A DNA stretch of 64,000 nucleotides from Poriferisodalis sp965198245 (GTDB lineage: Bacteria > Actinomycetota > Acidimicrobiia > Acidimicrobiales > Poriferisodalaceae): positions 2,604,001 through 2,668,000 of the forward strand of contig NZ_OZ240249.1 of assembly GCF_965198245.1 (NCBI RefSeq), given 5' to 3'. The position numbers and the translations under genes are program-made. The notes below the pieces were generated by a model, which was not told where the DNA came from, made no database searches, and saw nothing but the letters and a program-made list of their open reading frames with translations. This document shows positions 42,551-51,409 of this stretch, in pieces (position 1 is the stretch's first letter; every line of letters begins with the position of its first letter).

Positions 42551-42948
42551 CGCGTGCTCACGATGAAGAAGGCGTCGGTCTCGTCGCATTGCCGTGGGGT
42601 GTGCTGGCGTACCTGACGTTTCTCATGCTCGCAGTCCAGGTTGCCGTGCACTTCTACAGCACCTCGATTGTCACCGCTGTCGGCTACGACGCAACGCGCC
42701 GGGCTGCGCTCGCGGGCGCTGACCCCGCCTCGATCGTCGATGCCGAGCGCTGGTTGCGCTCGAACATCGGTCCAGGACTGGACATCGTGACGCTGCGTTG
42801 GAGCACGACCTCCGAAATCGTCGCCTTGGATCTGGTGGCAAAGCCGCCGAACGTTCTCATCGACGCTTCGGCACTGATCGGATTGCGGAGCATCGAGCGT
42901 CGGTTCGAGATGCGACGCGAACTGGCACGCTTCGAGGGCTCCCCGTGA
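42547..42948 (+). CDS. TadE-like pseudopilin
   Basis: 133 residues from GTG 42547, which overlaps the pilin-like stop as GTGA. N-terminal hydrophobic segment (VALPWGVLAYLTFLMLAVQVAVHFYS, about 12-37) preceded by EEGVG, then an external domain. The position and pattern fit a TadE-family minor pilin. It retains the glutamate preceding the helix. Confidence 0.8.
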   Translation: MTRAHDEEGVGLVALPWGVLAYLTFLMLAVQVAVHFYSTSIVTAVGYDATRRAALAGADPASIVDAERWLRSNIGPGLDIVTLRWSTTSEIVALDLVAKPPNVLIDASALIGLRSIERRFEMRRELARFEGSP

Positions 42949-43394
42949 TCCGCAGAGGGCGTGATTCCTCAGGCGTCGTGGGGGCAGAAGTGCTGCCGTT
43001 TGTGGTGCTCGTCTTCATCGGGGGTGCCTTGGTGCTCGCCCAAGCCTGGGCGGCACTGGATGCGAAGATCGCCGTGATCGCTGGTGCCCGGGAGGCCACG
43101 CGGACCTTCGTCGAGCACTCTGGACCTCGCCCCGCACATGCCGTGGAGGCGGCGGTCTCCGCAGGTACGCAGGCGATTTCCGGCTACCGGCTCCACGGTG
43201 AGGCCTCCGTTGCGCCGGTCGGTGCAGCCCGGTTGCATCGCTGCGATCGGGTGATGTTCGAAGCGACGCAGGAAGTCCCTCGTATCGCTCTGTTGGGCGG
43301 CGGCTGGTCGCCCCTCACGGTCCGGGCTCGCGCCAGCGAGATCACCGATCCCTTCCGGCACGGTCTGGACGGACGGGCACCCTGTGGACAGTGA
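42945..43394 (+). CDS. TadE-like pseudopilin, second copy
   Basis: 149 residues from GTG 42945 (GTGA overlap); the open frame extends upstream but antisense reasoning and the overlap favour this start. It begins with a short basic stretch, then VVGAEVLPFVVLVFIGGALVLAQAWAAL, a TadE-like hydrophobic stem with Glu after the Gly, and a mixed external domain with one cysteine. Minor pilin or pilus assembly factor. Confidence 0.78.
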   Translation: MIRRGRDSSGVVGAEVLPFVVLVFIGGALVLAQAWAALDAKIAVIAGAREATRTFVEHSGPRPAHAVEAAVSAGTQAISGYRLHGEASVAPVGAARLHRCDRVMFEATQEVPRIALLGGGWSPLTVRARASEITDPFRHGLDGRAPCGQ

Positions 43395-43890
43395 CCCCGT
43401 CCGACCAGTGGTCGCTGCACGCCACGAGCCCTCGCCGAAGGTTCCCGGTGACGGCGAGCGGGGCACGGTGCTGCTGCTCGTGCCTACCGGCGTGCTGATC
43501 GTGGCACTGCTGGCCAGCATCGCCGTCGACAGCGCCGCTGCGTTCTTGGCGCAGCGTGAGGCCCAAGCAGCAGCGTCCTCGCTCGCGAACGATCTGGTCT
43601 CGCTTGGCATCGACGAGGCCGCGCTTCGCCGTCACGGGTCCTACCGGCTCGATGCCTCACGCCTTCGGCATTTGAGTCATTGGGGCCAGCGGATGGCCAC
43701 CGAGCGGCTGTCCTCAGTTTTCGAACCCGGCTCTGTCTCGGTAGCGGTCAGCGCGGCAGGTTCGAGGGCCGTGCGGGTGTCGGTCTCGGGTTCGGCACGA
43801 CGTGTCATCGGCTTGATCGGCAACGTGAATGGACAGTCCAACTGGAACGTCTCTGCCGAGGCCATTGGACGCGTACGCCTCTCGGGGTGA
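43384..43890 (+). CDS. TadG/Rv3660-like pilus-locus membrane protein
   Basis: 168 residues from GTG 43384, overlapping the previous gene by 11 bp. After about 25 polar residues with ERGT there is a hydrophobic stem (VLLLVPTGVLIVALLASIAVDSA), then an external alpha/beta region. The ERG-T-stem pattern is the actinobacterial TadG-like signature. Last member of the tightly overlapping part of the operon; a 73-bp AT-rich gap follows. Confidence 0.75.
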   Translation: MDSDPVRPVVAARHEPSPKVPGDGERGTVLLLVPTGVLIVALLASIAVDSAAAFLAQREAQAAASSLANDLVSLGIDEAALRRHGSYRLDASRLRHLSHWGQRMATERLSSVFEPGSVSVAVSAAGSRAVRVSVSGSARRVIGLIGNVNGQSNWNVSAEAIGRVRLSG

Positions 43891-43927
43891 ACTTACGAGC
43901 TGAGCCCCTTACTTCAGGGCAATTCAT

Positions 43928-43955
43928 TTGAATAAGTTTTCTATTCTTTTATAAC
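43928..43955 (+). promoter_or_regulatory. Sigma-70-like promoter before the pseudokinase gene
   Basis: TTGAAT (-35) and TATAAC (-10) are separated by 16 bp in an AT-rich gap. Transcription would begin around 43962, within 2 nt of GTG 43964, so the message is probably leaderless. Confidence 0.6.
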
Positions 43956-43963
43956 TTCTGAAT

Positions 43964-45625
43964 GTGCTGAGAAGTCCGACCGTTCGCGACGATGGTTCGG
44001 GCAGCGCAATCCTGGTCAAGCACGCCATCGGCGCTGAGCGGCCGCGTTTGCGCCACGAGGCCGGAGTGCTCAACGCCGCTCGCATCGAGGGAGTGGTCGA
44101 GTCCGTCGGGTTTGACGAAGTCGATGAGCGATGCGAGCTGCGGCTGCGTTACCTCGAAGCCGCGACGCTTGCCGAGCAGCCGCCCCTGGGTCTGGTCGAT
44201 CTTCTGGATGTCCTCATCGATCTCGGCACGACACTCGCCGAACTGCATGCTCGAGGCATCCGCCACGGTGCACTCAGGGGCGAGCACGTTCTCGTGGCGC
44301 GACCGCGCCGGCCGGTGATCTGTGGCTTCGGGGAAGCGACGGGCCCTGCCGACGACCGTCAGCATCTGCCGGGCACCGATCTCGCTGCGCTCGCTGTTCT
44401 CGGGCAGGTAGAACTCGCGCGCACGGATCGTTCGGCGTCGGATCCGACAGAGCGCCAGTTCTGCGGTGATGCGCTTATTGCCTGCGGGGACCTCGCTGCT
44501 GTGGCGTCGGCGAGTCCCCACGACAGTGAGGCGTTGATGACGTGGCTCACCCGGCTGCGTCACGTTCGCGACGCAGCCGGACAGGAACATCCGGTGACCA
44601 CCGATGGCTTCGGATCCCCCCAGGCACGTGTTGCGACGTTCGGACACGAACCAGATGGCCTGCGCGAACGATTACGAGCAGATGTCGCAGCCTCGAATCC
44701 GTCAGACGATGTCGCTCGCTTGCCCCATCGTGCGGAGCTTCGAGACCCAACGACGTGGGACCGGCGGCGTGTCGGCGCTTATGCGGCGGCCGCTGCGGCC
44801 TTGGCGGTCGCAGCGTTCATCGGATGGCGAGCGCTCGCGGGTGGCGAACCGGATTTGGAGTCTCCTGGCACGGCACCACTCATCGGCTCCCGAAGCAGCC
44901 CCGTGAGCTCTGCTGCTACATCCGGTGCCCCCTCGCTTGAGCTCGCTGGCGTCTCGGCAGCTGCCGATGACCACGGCCAAGGCTCGACCGCACTGCCCGA
45001 TGCCACGATCACCTCCGAGAAGCCCGCGTCCACGGGAGCGACCTTGCTCTACAGCACGGCAACGGCGTATTGCCCCGAGTGGACCGGCGCCGATCTCGAT
45101 GTTGGCGAGGGCAGAGACGGCTCAGCTGAGCCCAGCGAGCCCCCCAGCACACCACCGCAGAGTGAGGAGGCGAGTGCCCATGCGACGGTCGTGCTATATC
45201 ACGCCGACGTCCGCGGGGATGGCTGCCCGGTACCCGTCCGCATCGAGATGCCCGCCGCACATCGTCGGTCGGCGGCCGTGCGCACTCCGCACGGTGAATG
45301 GACGCTCGGTGCCGATGGTGACCTCGTCGCGGTCGGCGATTGGGACTGCGACGGCCGTTCGACGTTGGCGGTTGTGAAGCCCAGTTCGGGCATCGTCGGC
45401 TTCTACGGTTCGTGGCCCCCGCCGGAACGCCACGTCGTTCCAGCTCGCATTGCTGTTGTGCCTCAGCACGCCGACGCTGTGTCGAGGTCGTCGTCGTCGT
45501 TCGGCACGGCGCACGATCTTTCTTGCGATGCGCTGGTTGTGCACTATGGCGATCTGCACCTGACGTTGTCCCAACGCGAGCCCGCGGCGGATGCTGCGCT
45601 GGTACTGAGCGCGCAGTCGCGCTAG
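43964..45625 (+). CDS. Membrane-anchored pseudokinase with extracellular domain
   Basis: 553 residues from GTG 43964. The N-terminal ~260 residues keep a Ser/Thr-kinase outline: K19 (ILVKH) and E32 (RHEAGVL) can pair as in active kinases, and the ELHARG-IRHGALRGEHVLV block aligns with the catalytic loop. There HRDLKxxN has become H101-G-A-L-R-G-E-H, and DFG has become GFG (G121), so both catalytic aspartates and the Asn are missing. A membrane helix at about 270-287 leads to a Ser/Thr/Pro-rich linker and an external domain with GDWDCDGRSTLAVV, like an FG-GAP/VCBS blade, and paired cysteines. It closes the Tad locus; its stop overlaps the convergent hemW by 4 bp. Role unknown. Confidence 0.8.
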   Translation: MLRSPTVRDDGSGSAILVKHAIGAERPRLRHEAGVLNAARIEGVVESVGFDEVDERCELRLRYLEAATLAEQPPLGLVDLLDVLIDLGTTLAELHARGIRHGALRGEHVLVARPRRPVICGFGEATGPADDRQHLPGTDLAALAVLGQVELARTDRSASDPTERQFCGDALIACGDLAAVASASPHDSEALMTWLTRLRHVRDAAGQEHPVTTDGFGSPQARVATFGHEPDGLRERLRADVAASNPSDDVARLPHRAELRDPTTWDRRRVGAYAAAAAALAVAAFIGWRALAGGEPDLESPGTAPLIGSRSSPVSSAATSGAPSLELAGVSAAADDHGQGSTALPDATITSEKPASTGATLLYSTATAYCPEWTGADLDVGEGRDGSAEPSEPPSTPPQSEEASAHATVVLYHADVRGDGCPVPVRIEMPAAHRRSAAVRTPHGEWTLGADGDLVAVGDWDCDGRSTLAVVKPSSGIVGFYGSWPPPERHVVPARIAVVPQHADAVSRSSSSFGTAHDLSCDALVVHYGDLHLTLSQREPAADAALVLSAQSR

Positions 45626-46737
45626 CGCCGCGACGGCAGCTCCAGACGGATTGCCACCTCGTTTGCGACGAGGCGTCCACGAGCGGTCAGCTTGAGACGA
45701 CCCTGGCTGGCGGGCGTGAGCAGGTGCGCGACGTCGTCGGGAACCGCATCGGCGGGGACACCGGCGGAAGTGCGCAGCGCAAGCTGCAGCGCCTCGATGC
45801 GGCTGTCGTCGGAGTCCAGCTCCTCGCTGCCGGCGGTGACCGAAGTTCCCGTCGAGATCGCTGCGATGAACCGCTCGGGTGTGCGAACGCTCCAGTAGCG
45901 GCGGCGGTCACGGTGGCTGTGCGCGGCGCAGCCGATGCCCGCGTAGGAGCCCTGTTGCCAATACAGCAGGTTGTGCCGGCATTGCGCGCCGGGCCGAGCC
46001 CAGTTGGAAATCTCATAGATCTCGTAGCCCGCCTGATCCAGCAGCTCGTCGGTAAGCAGGTACTTGTCGGCCATGTCGTCGTCGTCGGGATGTCGGGAAG
46101 GATCGTCTCCGAGTGCTGTGCCGGGTTCGGGGGTCAGCCCGTACACGCTCAGGTGATCTGGCTCGAGCGCAATGGCCTCGACCAGCGTGCGCTTCCAGTC
46201 GGACACCGATTCGGTGAGCGAACCGAAGATCAGGTCCAGATTGAACTGGTCGATGCGCGCATGCCTGACCGCGTCAATCGATGCAGGCACCATCTGCGGA
46301 TCATGACGTCGGCCCAGCGCCTCGAGCACATGGGGAACCATCGACTGCACTCCGAGGCTGACACGGTTCACGCCCATGCCCGCGTACGCCTGCATTTGGT
46401 CCGCCGTGACCAAGTCCGGATTGCACTCGACTGTTACCTCCGCGTCCTCGGTCAGCGGTAACTCCTCCAGCACGTCGGCAAGCAGCGAAGGCTCCACCAG
46501 ATTCGGCGTGCCGCCGCCAAAGAACACCGATGTCACCGGCGGAAGCTCCCCCGCCAGTTCGTGGGCCTGGCGACGGCAGCTCGCCATGTAGTCGACGATG
46601 AGATGGCTGCGATCCGTCCACGTCGCAAATGCGCAGTAATCGCAGCGGTGCGTGCAAAACGGAATATGGCAGTACACGCCGAACTCGGGCGACGTCTCCT
46701 GTACTGCGGGAGCCCTGGATCCCCCAGTGTCCCTCAC
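45622..46737 (-). CDS. hemW: HemW-like radical SAM haem chaperone (HemN family)
   Basis: 371 residues from GTG 46737, which has GAGGG 4 nt upstream; the longer frame to 47016 overlaps the regulator gene. The radical SAM cluster motif C-x3-C-x2-C is in FCTHRCDYCAF at about residues 30-36, followed by VFFGGGTPNLVEP and the HemN-type SVYGLTPEPGT. The HemW-specific extra N-terminal Cys is present (VYCHIPFC). HemW delivers haem to enzymes, unlike HemN which oxidises coproporphyrinogen; the dnaJ-hrcA neighbourhood is typical of hemW. Confidence 0.92.
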   Translation of the reverse strand: MRDTGGSRAPAVQETSPEFGVYCHIPFCTHRCDYCAFATWTDRSHLIVDYMASCRRQAHELAGELPPVTSVFFGGGTPNLVEPSLLADVLEELPLTEDAEVTVECNPDLVTADQMQAYAGMGVNRVSLGVQSMVPHVLEALGRRHDPQMVPASIDAVRHARIDQFNLDLIFGSLTESVSDWKRTLVEAIALEPDHLSVYGLTPEPGTALGDDPSRHPDDDDMADKYLLTDELLDQAGYEIYEISNWARPGAQCRHNLLYWQQGSYAGIGCAAHSHRDRRRYWSVRTPERFIAAISTGTSVTAGSEELDSDDSRIEALQLALRTSAGVPADAVPDDVAHLLTPASQGRLKLTARGRLVANEVAIRLELPSRR

Positions 46738-46744
46738 AGGTCCC

Positions 46745-47110
46745 TCACAGCACGGCCTCAGGGGGAAAGTTGGACGATGCGGGGGTCCGAGCCTCGCTGG
46801 GTGTGCGAGGCGGCTCGCGGCCACCAGACACCGGCAGCTCCTGCGGCAACAGGGCAGCGGGGTGTACGCCGTAGATCTCGGCCAGTCGCAGGAGGCGATG
46901 CACTCGCAGACCCCGCTGACCGCGCTCGTATGCCCCCAGGATTGATGTCCGGAACTCGCCGCCAGACACCGCCTCCACATCAGCCAGGGATAGCCGCCGC
47001 TGGCGACGCATGGCACGCAGCCGCTCTCCTACCAGTGCATCCAACTCCGCTGAGCGGCGCCGGCGGGCAGATCGGACGTCGACTTCGGAGATTCCGGCGT
47101 CTGGCTCCAT
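46745..47110 (-). CDS. BldD-like XRE-family transcriptional regulator
   Basis: 121 residues from ATG 47110. HTH domain at about 26-92: LVGERLRAMRRQRRLSLADVEAVSGGEFRTSILGAYERG, then RLAEIYGVHPAALLP, close to the actinobacterial SGG-type regulators related to BldD. The C-terminal tail is short and Pro-rich. It lies between dnaJ (11 bp upstream) and hemW (7 bp downstream) on the same strand, so it is co-transcribed with them; the target is unknown. Confidence 0.85.
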   Translation of the reverse strand: MEPDAGISEVDVRSARRRRSAELDALVGERLRAMRRQRRLSLADVEAVSGGEFRTSILGAYERGQRGLRVHRLLRLAEIYGVHPAALLPQELPVSGGREPPRTPSEARTPASSNFPPEAVL

Positions 47111-47121
47111 ACCGGGAGATC

Positions 47122-48285
47122 TCAGTGCTTGTGGCGCCGCTTGCGCCGGCCAGCCGGCCGACGGTCGCCGTCGGGTTGGGTCTCGCTCGCCCCCGCAAGT
47201 ACAGGGTCGGCGTTGCCGTCCACGGGTTCACCGCGCTCGGCAGCGACCTCTTTCAGCTTCACCGCCTCGGACTTCGAGAGCTTCTTCGGGATGTCCACCC
47301 GCACCACCACGTGCAGGTCGCCCCGTCCGCGCCCGTTCGCTCGGGGCACGCCGAGTCCGCTCAACCGGATGGTGTCGTTCGGCTGCGTGCCCGCCGCTAC
47401 AGCAAGTTCCTGCGGCCCGTCCAGCGTGTCGAACGACAGCGTCGTACCCAGCGCTGCCTGCAGCATCGTCACCGGCAGCTCCGCCACCAGGCTGTCGCCC
47501 TGGCGCACGAAGACATCAGACTCCAAGACACGGAGATGCACATACAGGTCGCCCGCGGGTCCCCCGCGAGGCCCGACGGACCCGCGGCCGCTCAGTCGAA
47601 GCGTGGCGCCAGAATCGACGCCGGGCGGCACACGCACAACGAGCGAGACGTGTTCTGCACGGCGCCCTTCGGCCCGGCACGATCGGCACGGCTCGGCAAT
47701 CTCCTCACCGATCCCACGGCATCGAGCACAGGGCGCAGTGGTCACCATCTGGCCCAGGAAACTCTGGCGTACCTGGCGCACCTGGCCAATGCCTTCGCAG
47801 ATGCTGCAGACGGTCGGCGACGTGCCCTCTGCGGCGCCCGAGCCACCGCAATCGTCACACGGAACCAGTGTCCGTACCTCGATCGGCCGGTCGGTACCGA
47901 AGACGGCCTCGGCGAAGTCGAGGTCGACGACCGTCTCATGGTCGTCGCCGCGAGGTGGACCTGCCGGGCGGCGCGATCGGCCGCTGCGGAACGGGTTCCC
48001 TCCGAAGAAGGACTCGAAGATGTCGCTGAGGTCGAAATCGAACGCGGGTCCGCCCATCCCGCCCCGCAAGCCCTCATGTCCGAAGCGGTCGTATCGGGCC
48101 CGCGCCTCCGGATCCGACAGCACGGCGTAGGCCTCGCTGATCTCCTTGAAACGGGCCTCAGCCCCATCGTCGCCGGGATTCGCATCAGGGTGGTGCTCAC
48201 GGGCTTTGCCCCGGTATGCACGCTTGAGATCGTTCTCGGTAACGTCGCGGCTCACACCGAGCAACTCGTAATAGTCCGCAGGCAT
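47122..48285 (-). CDS. dnaJ: Chaperone DnaJ
   Basis: 387 residues from ATG 48285; the frame extends to 48492 but overlaps the hrcA end without similarity. J domain with HPD in REHHPDAN at about 31-35, a Gly/Phe-rich stretch with FESFFGG, then four zinc-binding CxxCxGxG-type repeats (CDDCGGSG, CSICEGIG, CARCRGIG, CRSCRAEG) and C-terminal substrate-binding domains. The fourth repeat is degenerate (CRAEG). Basic C-terminal tail. Located directly downstream of hrcA by 11 bp. Confidence 0.97.
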   Translation of the reverse strand: MPADYYELLGVSRDVTENDLKRAYRGKAREHHPDANPGDDGAEARFKEISEAYAVLSDPEARARYDRFGHEGLRGGMGGPAFDFDLSDIFESFFGGNPFRSGRSRRPAGPPRGDDHETVVDLDFAEAVFGTDRPIEVRTLVPCDDCGGSGAAEGTSPTVCSICEGIGQVRQVRQSFLGQMVTTAPCARCRGIGEEIAEPCRSCRAEGRRAEHVSLVVRVPPGVDSGATLRLSGRGSVGPRGGPAGDLYVHLRVLESDVFVRQGDSLVAELPVTMLQAALGTTLSFDTLDGPQELAVAAGTQPNDTIRLSGLGVPRANGRGRGDLHVVVRVDIPKKLSKSEAVKLKEVAAERGEPVDGNADPVLAGASETQPDGDRRPAGRRKRRHKH

Positions 48286-48296
48286 CTGTGATGGGT

Positions 48297-49352
48297 CTAT
48301 TCCTGGGCCGATCGCGACAAGCCCGCCGGCATATGTGCGCCGTCGCCATCTCCAAGCGAATCCGACAGCCTCCGGCTCACCGTATGCACCGCTGCAAGCG
48401 CCTTCGAGTAGTCCATCCGTGTCGGGCCGAGCAGGCCGACGCTGCCGACTGTTCGGCCATCTACCTCGTAGGGCGCAACCACCACCGAGCATTCCGCCAG
48501 TGGCTTCATGCCGGTCTCGGATCCGATGGCCACACTGAGACCGCGATCCACCAGGCTTCGCAGCAGCGTCACGACCATCAGCTGCTCTTCCAGCACCGAC
48601 AAGACTGAACGCAGCGATGACACTGCTTCGAACTGCTCAGTGATCTTGGCCGTGCCACCCACGTAGAGCTCGCTCGGATGCGGTTCGTCGGCAGCCAGGG
48701 CGGAGAGGGCCGCGGCCGCCAGTGCATCGGTTGGGGCATCTCCGGTCTCGCGAACCAGCGGCGGCTGCGTACGAGTCCTTCCCACAAGCGCTGCGGCCAA
48801 GACCGCAGAGGCTGCACCTGCAGCAGGCCCCTGGGCCGCCGCCTCCAAGTCCGGGTTGCTGTACACGTCGACGTAGGTCCGCTCCACGACGCCCGACGAC
48901 ATCACTAACACCACAAGCAATCGACCGCCGCCGAGGTCCACCAGCTGGGCCGATCGGATGCTGTCGCGGTCGTGGCTCGGCGCGACGACCATCGCTGCAT
49001 ACTCGGTCAGGTCAGACAAGAGGCGGCTGGTGTCGGCGAGCAGCTCCTCGATCTGTCCTTGTGCATGGGCGAAGAACGCACCTACCTGCCGGACGCCTGT
49101 GCTGTCCAGGGAACCGGGTCCGAGGCCGTCCACGAAGTACCGGTAGCCCGCCTCAGTCGGCACACGGCCGGCACTGGTGTGCGGCTGCATCAGGTAGCCG
49201 CCAGATTCGAGCGCGGCGAGGTCGTTTCGCACGGTCGCGGGTGACACATCGAGACGAGTCATCTCGAGCACCGCTGCGGAGCCGACTGGCTGCGCGCTCT
49301 CGATGAAGTTCTCGACCACCGCTCGCAGCACCGTGGCTCTGCGCTCGTCCAT
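48297..49352 (-). CDS. hrcA: Heat-inducible transcription repressor HrcA
   Basis: 351 residues from ATG 49352, with GGAGGA 3-4 nt upstream; GTG 49355 directly before is in the same frame. N-terminal winged helix (RATVLRAVVENFIESAQPVGS, SPATVRNDLAALESGGYLMQPHTSAGRVPTEAGYRYFVD). C-terminal GAF-like domain ends with VGLLGPTRMDYSKALAAV. HrcA normally represses chaperone genes through CIRCE; I could not find a CIRCE (TTAGCACTC-N9-GAGTGCTAA) in the 114 bp upstream. Confidence 0.97.
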   Translation of the reverse strand: MDERRATVLRAVVENFIESAQPVGSAAVLEMTRLDVSPATVRNDLAALESGGYLMQPHTSAGRVPTEAGYRYFVDGLGPGSLDSTGVRQVGAFFAHAQGQIEELLADTSRLLSDLTEYAAMVVAPSHDRDSIRSAQLVDLGGGRLLVVLVMSSGVVERTYVDVYSNPDLEAAAQGPAAGAASAVLAAALVGRTRTQPPLVRETGDAPTDALAAAALSALAADEPHPSELYVGGTAKITEQFEAVSSLRSVLSVLEEQLMVVTLLRSLVDRGLSVAIGSETGMKPLAECSVVVAPYEVDGRTVGSVGLLGPTRMDYSKALAAVHTVSRRLSDSLGDGDGAHMPAGLSRSAQE

Positions 49353-49466
49353 CACTCCTCCGCGGCCCGAGCCGCAAGCCTGTCACCATGGGATGACGGC
49401 GATGATGTCGATGCTACCGACACCGATTCCGGCCAACAGGGGGACTAGCTGCGCGGGCACGACCGC

Positions 49467-51329
49467 TCACGTGTCGAGGCGAAGGGCGGACACGAAGGCC
49501 TCGTTGGGCACCTCGACACGCCCAATGGCCTTCATCCGCTTCTTGCCCTCCTTCTGCCGCTCGAGCAGCTTGCGCTTGCGGGTGATGTCGCCGCCGTAGC
49601 ACTTCGACAGCACGTCCTTGCGCTTCGCCTTGACCGTCTCGCGGGCGATGATCCGCCCGCCTATGGCGGCTTGGATCGGAACGTCGAACAGCTGACGCGG
49701 GATGAGTTCGGCGAGCTTCGCGGTAATGGCCTTGCCGTAGGGATACGCGCCATCACGGTGACGGATGGCAGAGAATGCATCCACTGGTTCGCCGTTGAGC
49801 AGGATGTCAACGCGCACGAGGCGCTCAGACCGGTAACCCGCGTGGTCGTAATCGAGGCTCGCGTACCCCTGGGTACGGCTCTTGAGCTGGTCGAAGAAGT
49901 CAGTCACGACCTCCGCCAGCGGCAGCTCGTAGCGCAGCTCGACGCGTTCGGGCGACAGGTAGTCCATGGAGGTCATCGAGCCCCGACGCGACTGGCACAG
50001 GTCCATGACCGCGCCCGTGTAGGCAGTCGGCGTCAGCACGGACACGTTCAGCATGGGCTCGGCGATTTCGGCAATCTGAGCCGCGGATGGCAGGTCGGAA
50101 GGATTGTCGACCTCCAGCTCGCGATCGTCGTCGGTGTGCACCCGGTAGGCCACCGACGGTGCTGTGGCGATGAGAGACAGTCCGAACTCGCGCTCGAGCC
50201 GCTCGCGGACAATCTCCATGTGCAGCAGACCCAAGAAGCCGCAGCGGAACCCGAATCCCAGCGCACCTGAAGTCTCGGGCTCGAAAGTCACGGAGGCGTC
50301 ATTGAGCCTCAGCTTCGCCAGCGCCTCTCCCAGATCGGTGTACTCGTCGCCGTCGACGGGGTACAGCCCGCAGAACACCATCGGCTTCGGGTCGTCGTAG
50401 CCGGCCAGCGGTGCATCAGCCGGCGCCGTGGCCGACGTGACGGTCTCGCCGGAGCGGGCCTCAGCCACGTCCTTGATGCCCGCGATGAGGTACCCGACCT
50501 CGCCGGGTCCCAATTCGTCTGTCGGTGTCACCGCGGGCAGGCGCAGTCCGATTTCCTCGCACAGGTGCAGCCCACCGGCATGCATGAACCGCAGCCGATC
50601 GCCAGTGCACAGCCGACCATTCATCACGCGCAGCGAGGACACCACGCCTCGGTACTGGTCGAAGTGGGAATCGAAGATCAGCGCCTGAAGCGGAGCTTGC
50701 GGATCGCCGCCGGGCGGGGGGATGCGCTCCACAATTGCGTCGAGCAGCGCTGCGACGCCCTCGCCGGTCTTGGCCGAGATCGCCAGCACCTCGCTCGCGT
50801 CAATGCCCAGCACGCGTTCGATTTCCGACGCGTACAGATCCGGATCGGCCGCGGGGAGGTCGATCTTGTTGAGCACCGGCACGATGGTGAGATCTGACTC
50901 GAGAGCCAGGTAGCAGTTCGCCAACGTCTGCGCCTCGATGCCCTGTGCGGCATCGACAAGCAGCACCACGCCTTCACAGGCCGCCAGCGAGCGGCTCACT
51001 TCGTACCCGAAGTCCACATGCCCAGGTGTGTCGATGAGGTGCAGCGTGTGCCCTTGCCAGCTCACCCGCACGTTCTGGGCCTTGATGGTGATGCCGCGCT
51101 CCCGTTCGAGCTCCATGGAATCGAGGTACTGGGCGCGCATCGAGCGCTCCTCCACAGCGTCGGTCAATTCCAGGATCCGGTCCGACAGCGTGGACTTCCC
51201 GTGGTCGATGTGGGCGATGATCGAGAAGTTGCGGATCGAACCGGGCCCGACACGGTCAGACCCACGGTCAGACCCCTGGGCAGACCCATCAGCAGACGCA
51301 GGAGGCACGTGGGGCATCGCAGGCCGCAC
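49467..51329 (-). CDS. lepA: Elongation factor 4 (LepA)
   Basis: Ribosome back-translocase GTPase, 620 residues from GTG 51329 (AGGG upstream); ATG 51317 is in frame. G1 AHIDHGKST, G2 RGITI, G3 DTPGHVDF, G4 NKID, then the EF-G-like domains and the LepA-specific C-terminus (AEVVTDFFDQLKSRTQGYASLDY). The N-terminal extension contains three tandem 12-bp units (51251-51286) encoding four-residue GSDR-like repeats. Divergent from rpsT. Confidence 0.97.
   Translation of the reverse strand: MRPAMPHVPPASADGSAQGSDRGSDRVGPGSIRNFSIIAHIDHGKSTLSDRILELTDAVEERSMRAQYLDSMELERERGITIKAQNVRVSWQGHTLHLIDTPGHVDFGYEVSRSLAACEGVVLLVDAAQGIEAQTLANCYLALESDLTIVPVLNKIDLPAADPDLYASEIERVLGIDASEVLAISAKTGEGVAALLDAIVERIPPPGGDPQAPLQALIFDSHFDQYRGVVSSLRVMNGRLCTGDRLRFMHAGGLHLCEEIGLRLPAVTPTDELGPGEVGYLIAGIKDVAEARSGETVTSATAPADAPLAGYDDPKPMVFCGLYPVDGDEYTDLGEALAKLRLNDASVTFEPETSGALGFGFRCGFLGLLHMEIVRERLEREFGLSLIATAPSVAYRVHTDDDRELEVDNPSDLPSAAQIAEIAEPMLNVSVLTPTAYTGAVMDLCQSRRGSMTSMDYLSPERVELRYELPLAEVVTDFFDQLKSRTQGYASLDYDHAGYRSERLVRVDILLNGEPVDAFSAIRHRDGAYPYGKAITAKLAELIPRQLFDVPIQAAIGGRIIARETVKAKRKDVLSKCYGGDITRKRKLLERQKEGKKRMKAIGRVEVPNEAFVSALRLDT
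51251..51286 (-). repeat. 12-bp tandem repeat at the lepA 5' end
   Basis: Two identical copies of CACGGTCAGACC (51251-51262, 51263-51274) and one diverged copy (51275-51286), in frame, coding for GSDR-type units in the N-terminal extension of LepA. Confidence 0.85.
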
Positions 51330-51409
51330 GGTACCCTGCGAGGCCGGTTTCGGGACAATCCGTGGCTACTCGCCTCAGGACCCGAATACACCCAACCGAC
51401 TCCCAGCGG

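Noticed and set aside
48286..48492. Longer dnaJ start
   Set aside because: Overlaps the hrcA coding region and lacks the J-domain start; ATG 48285 precedes the J domain directly.
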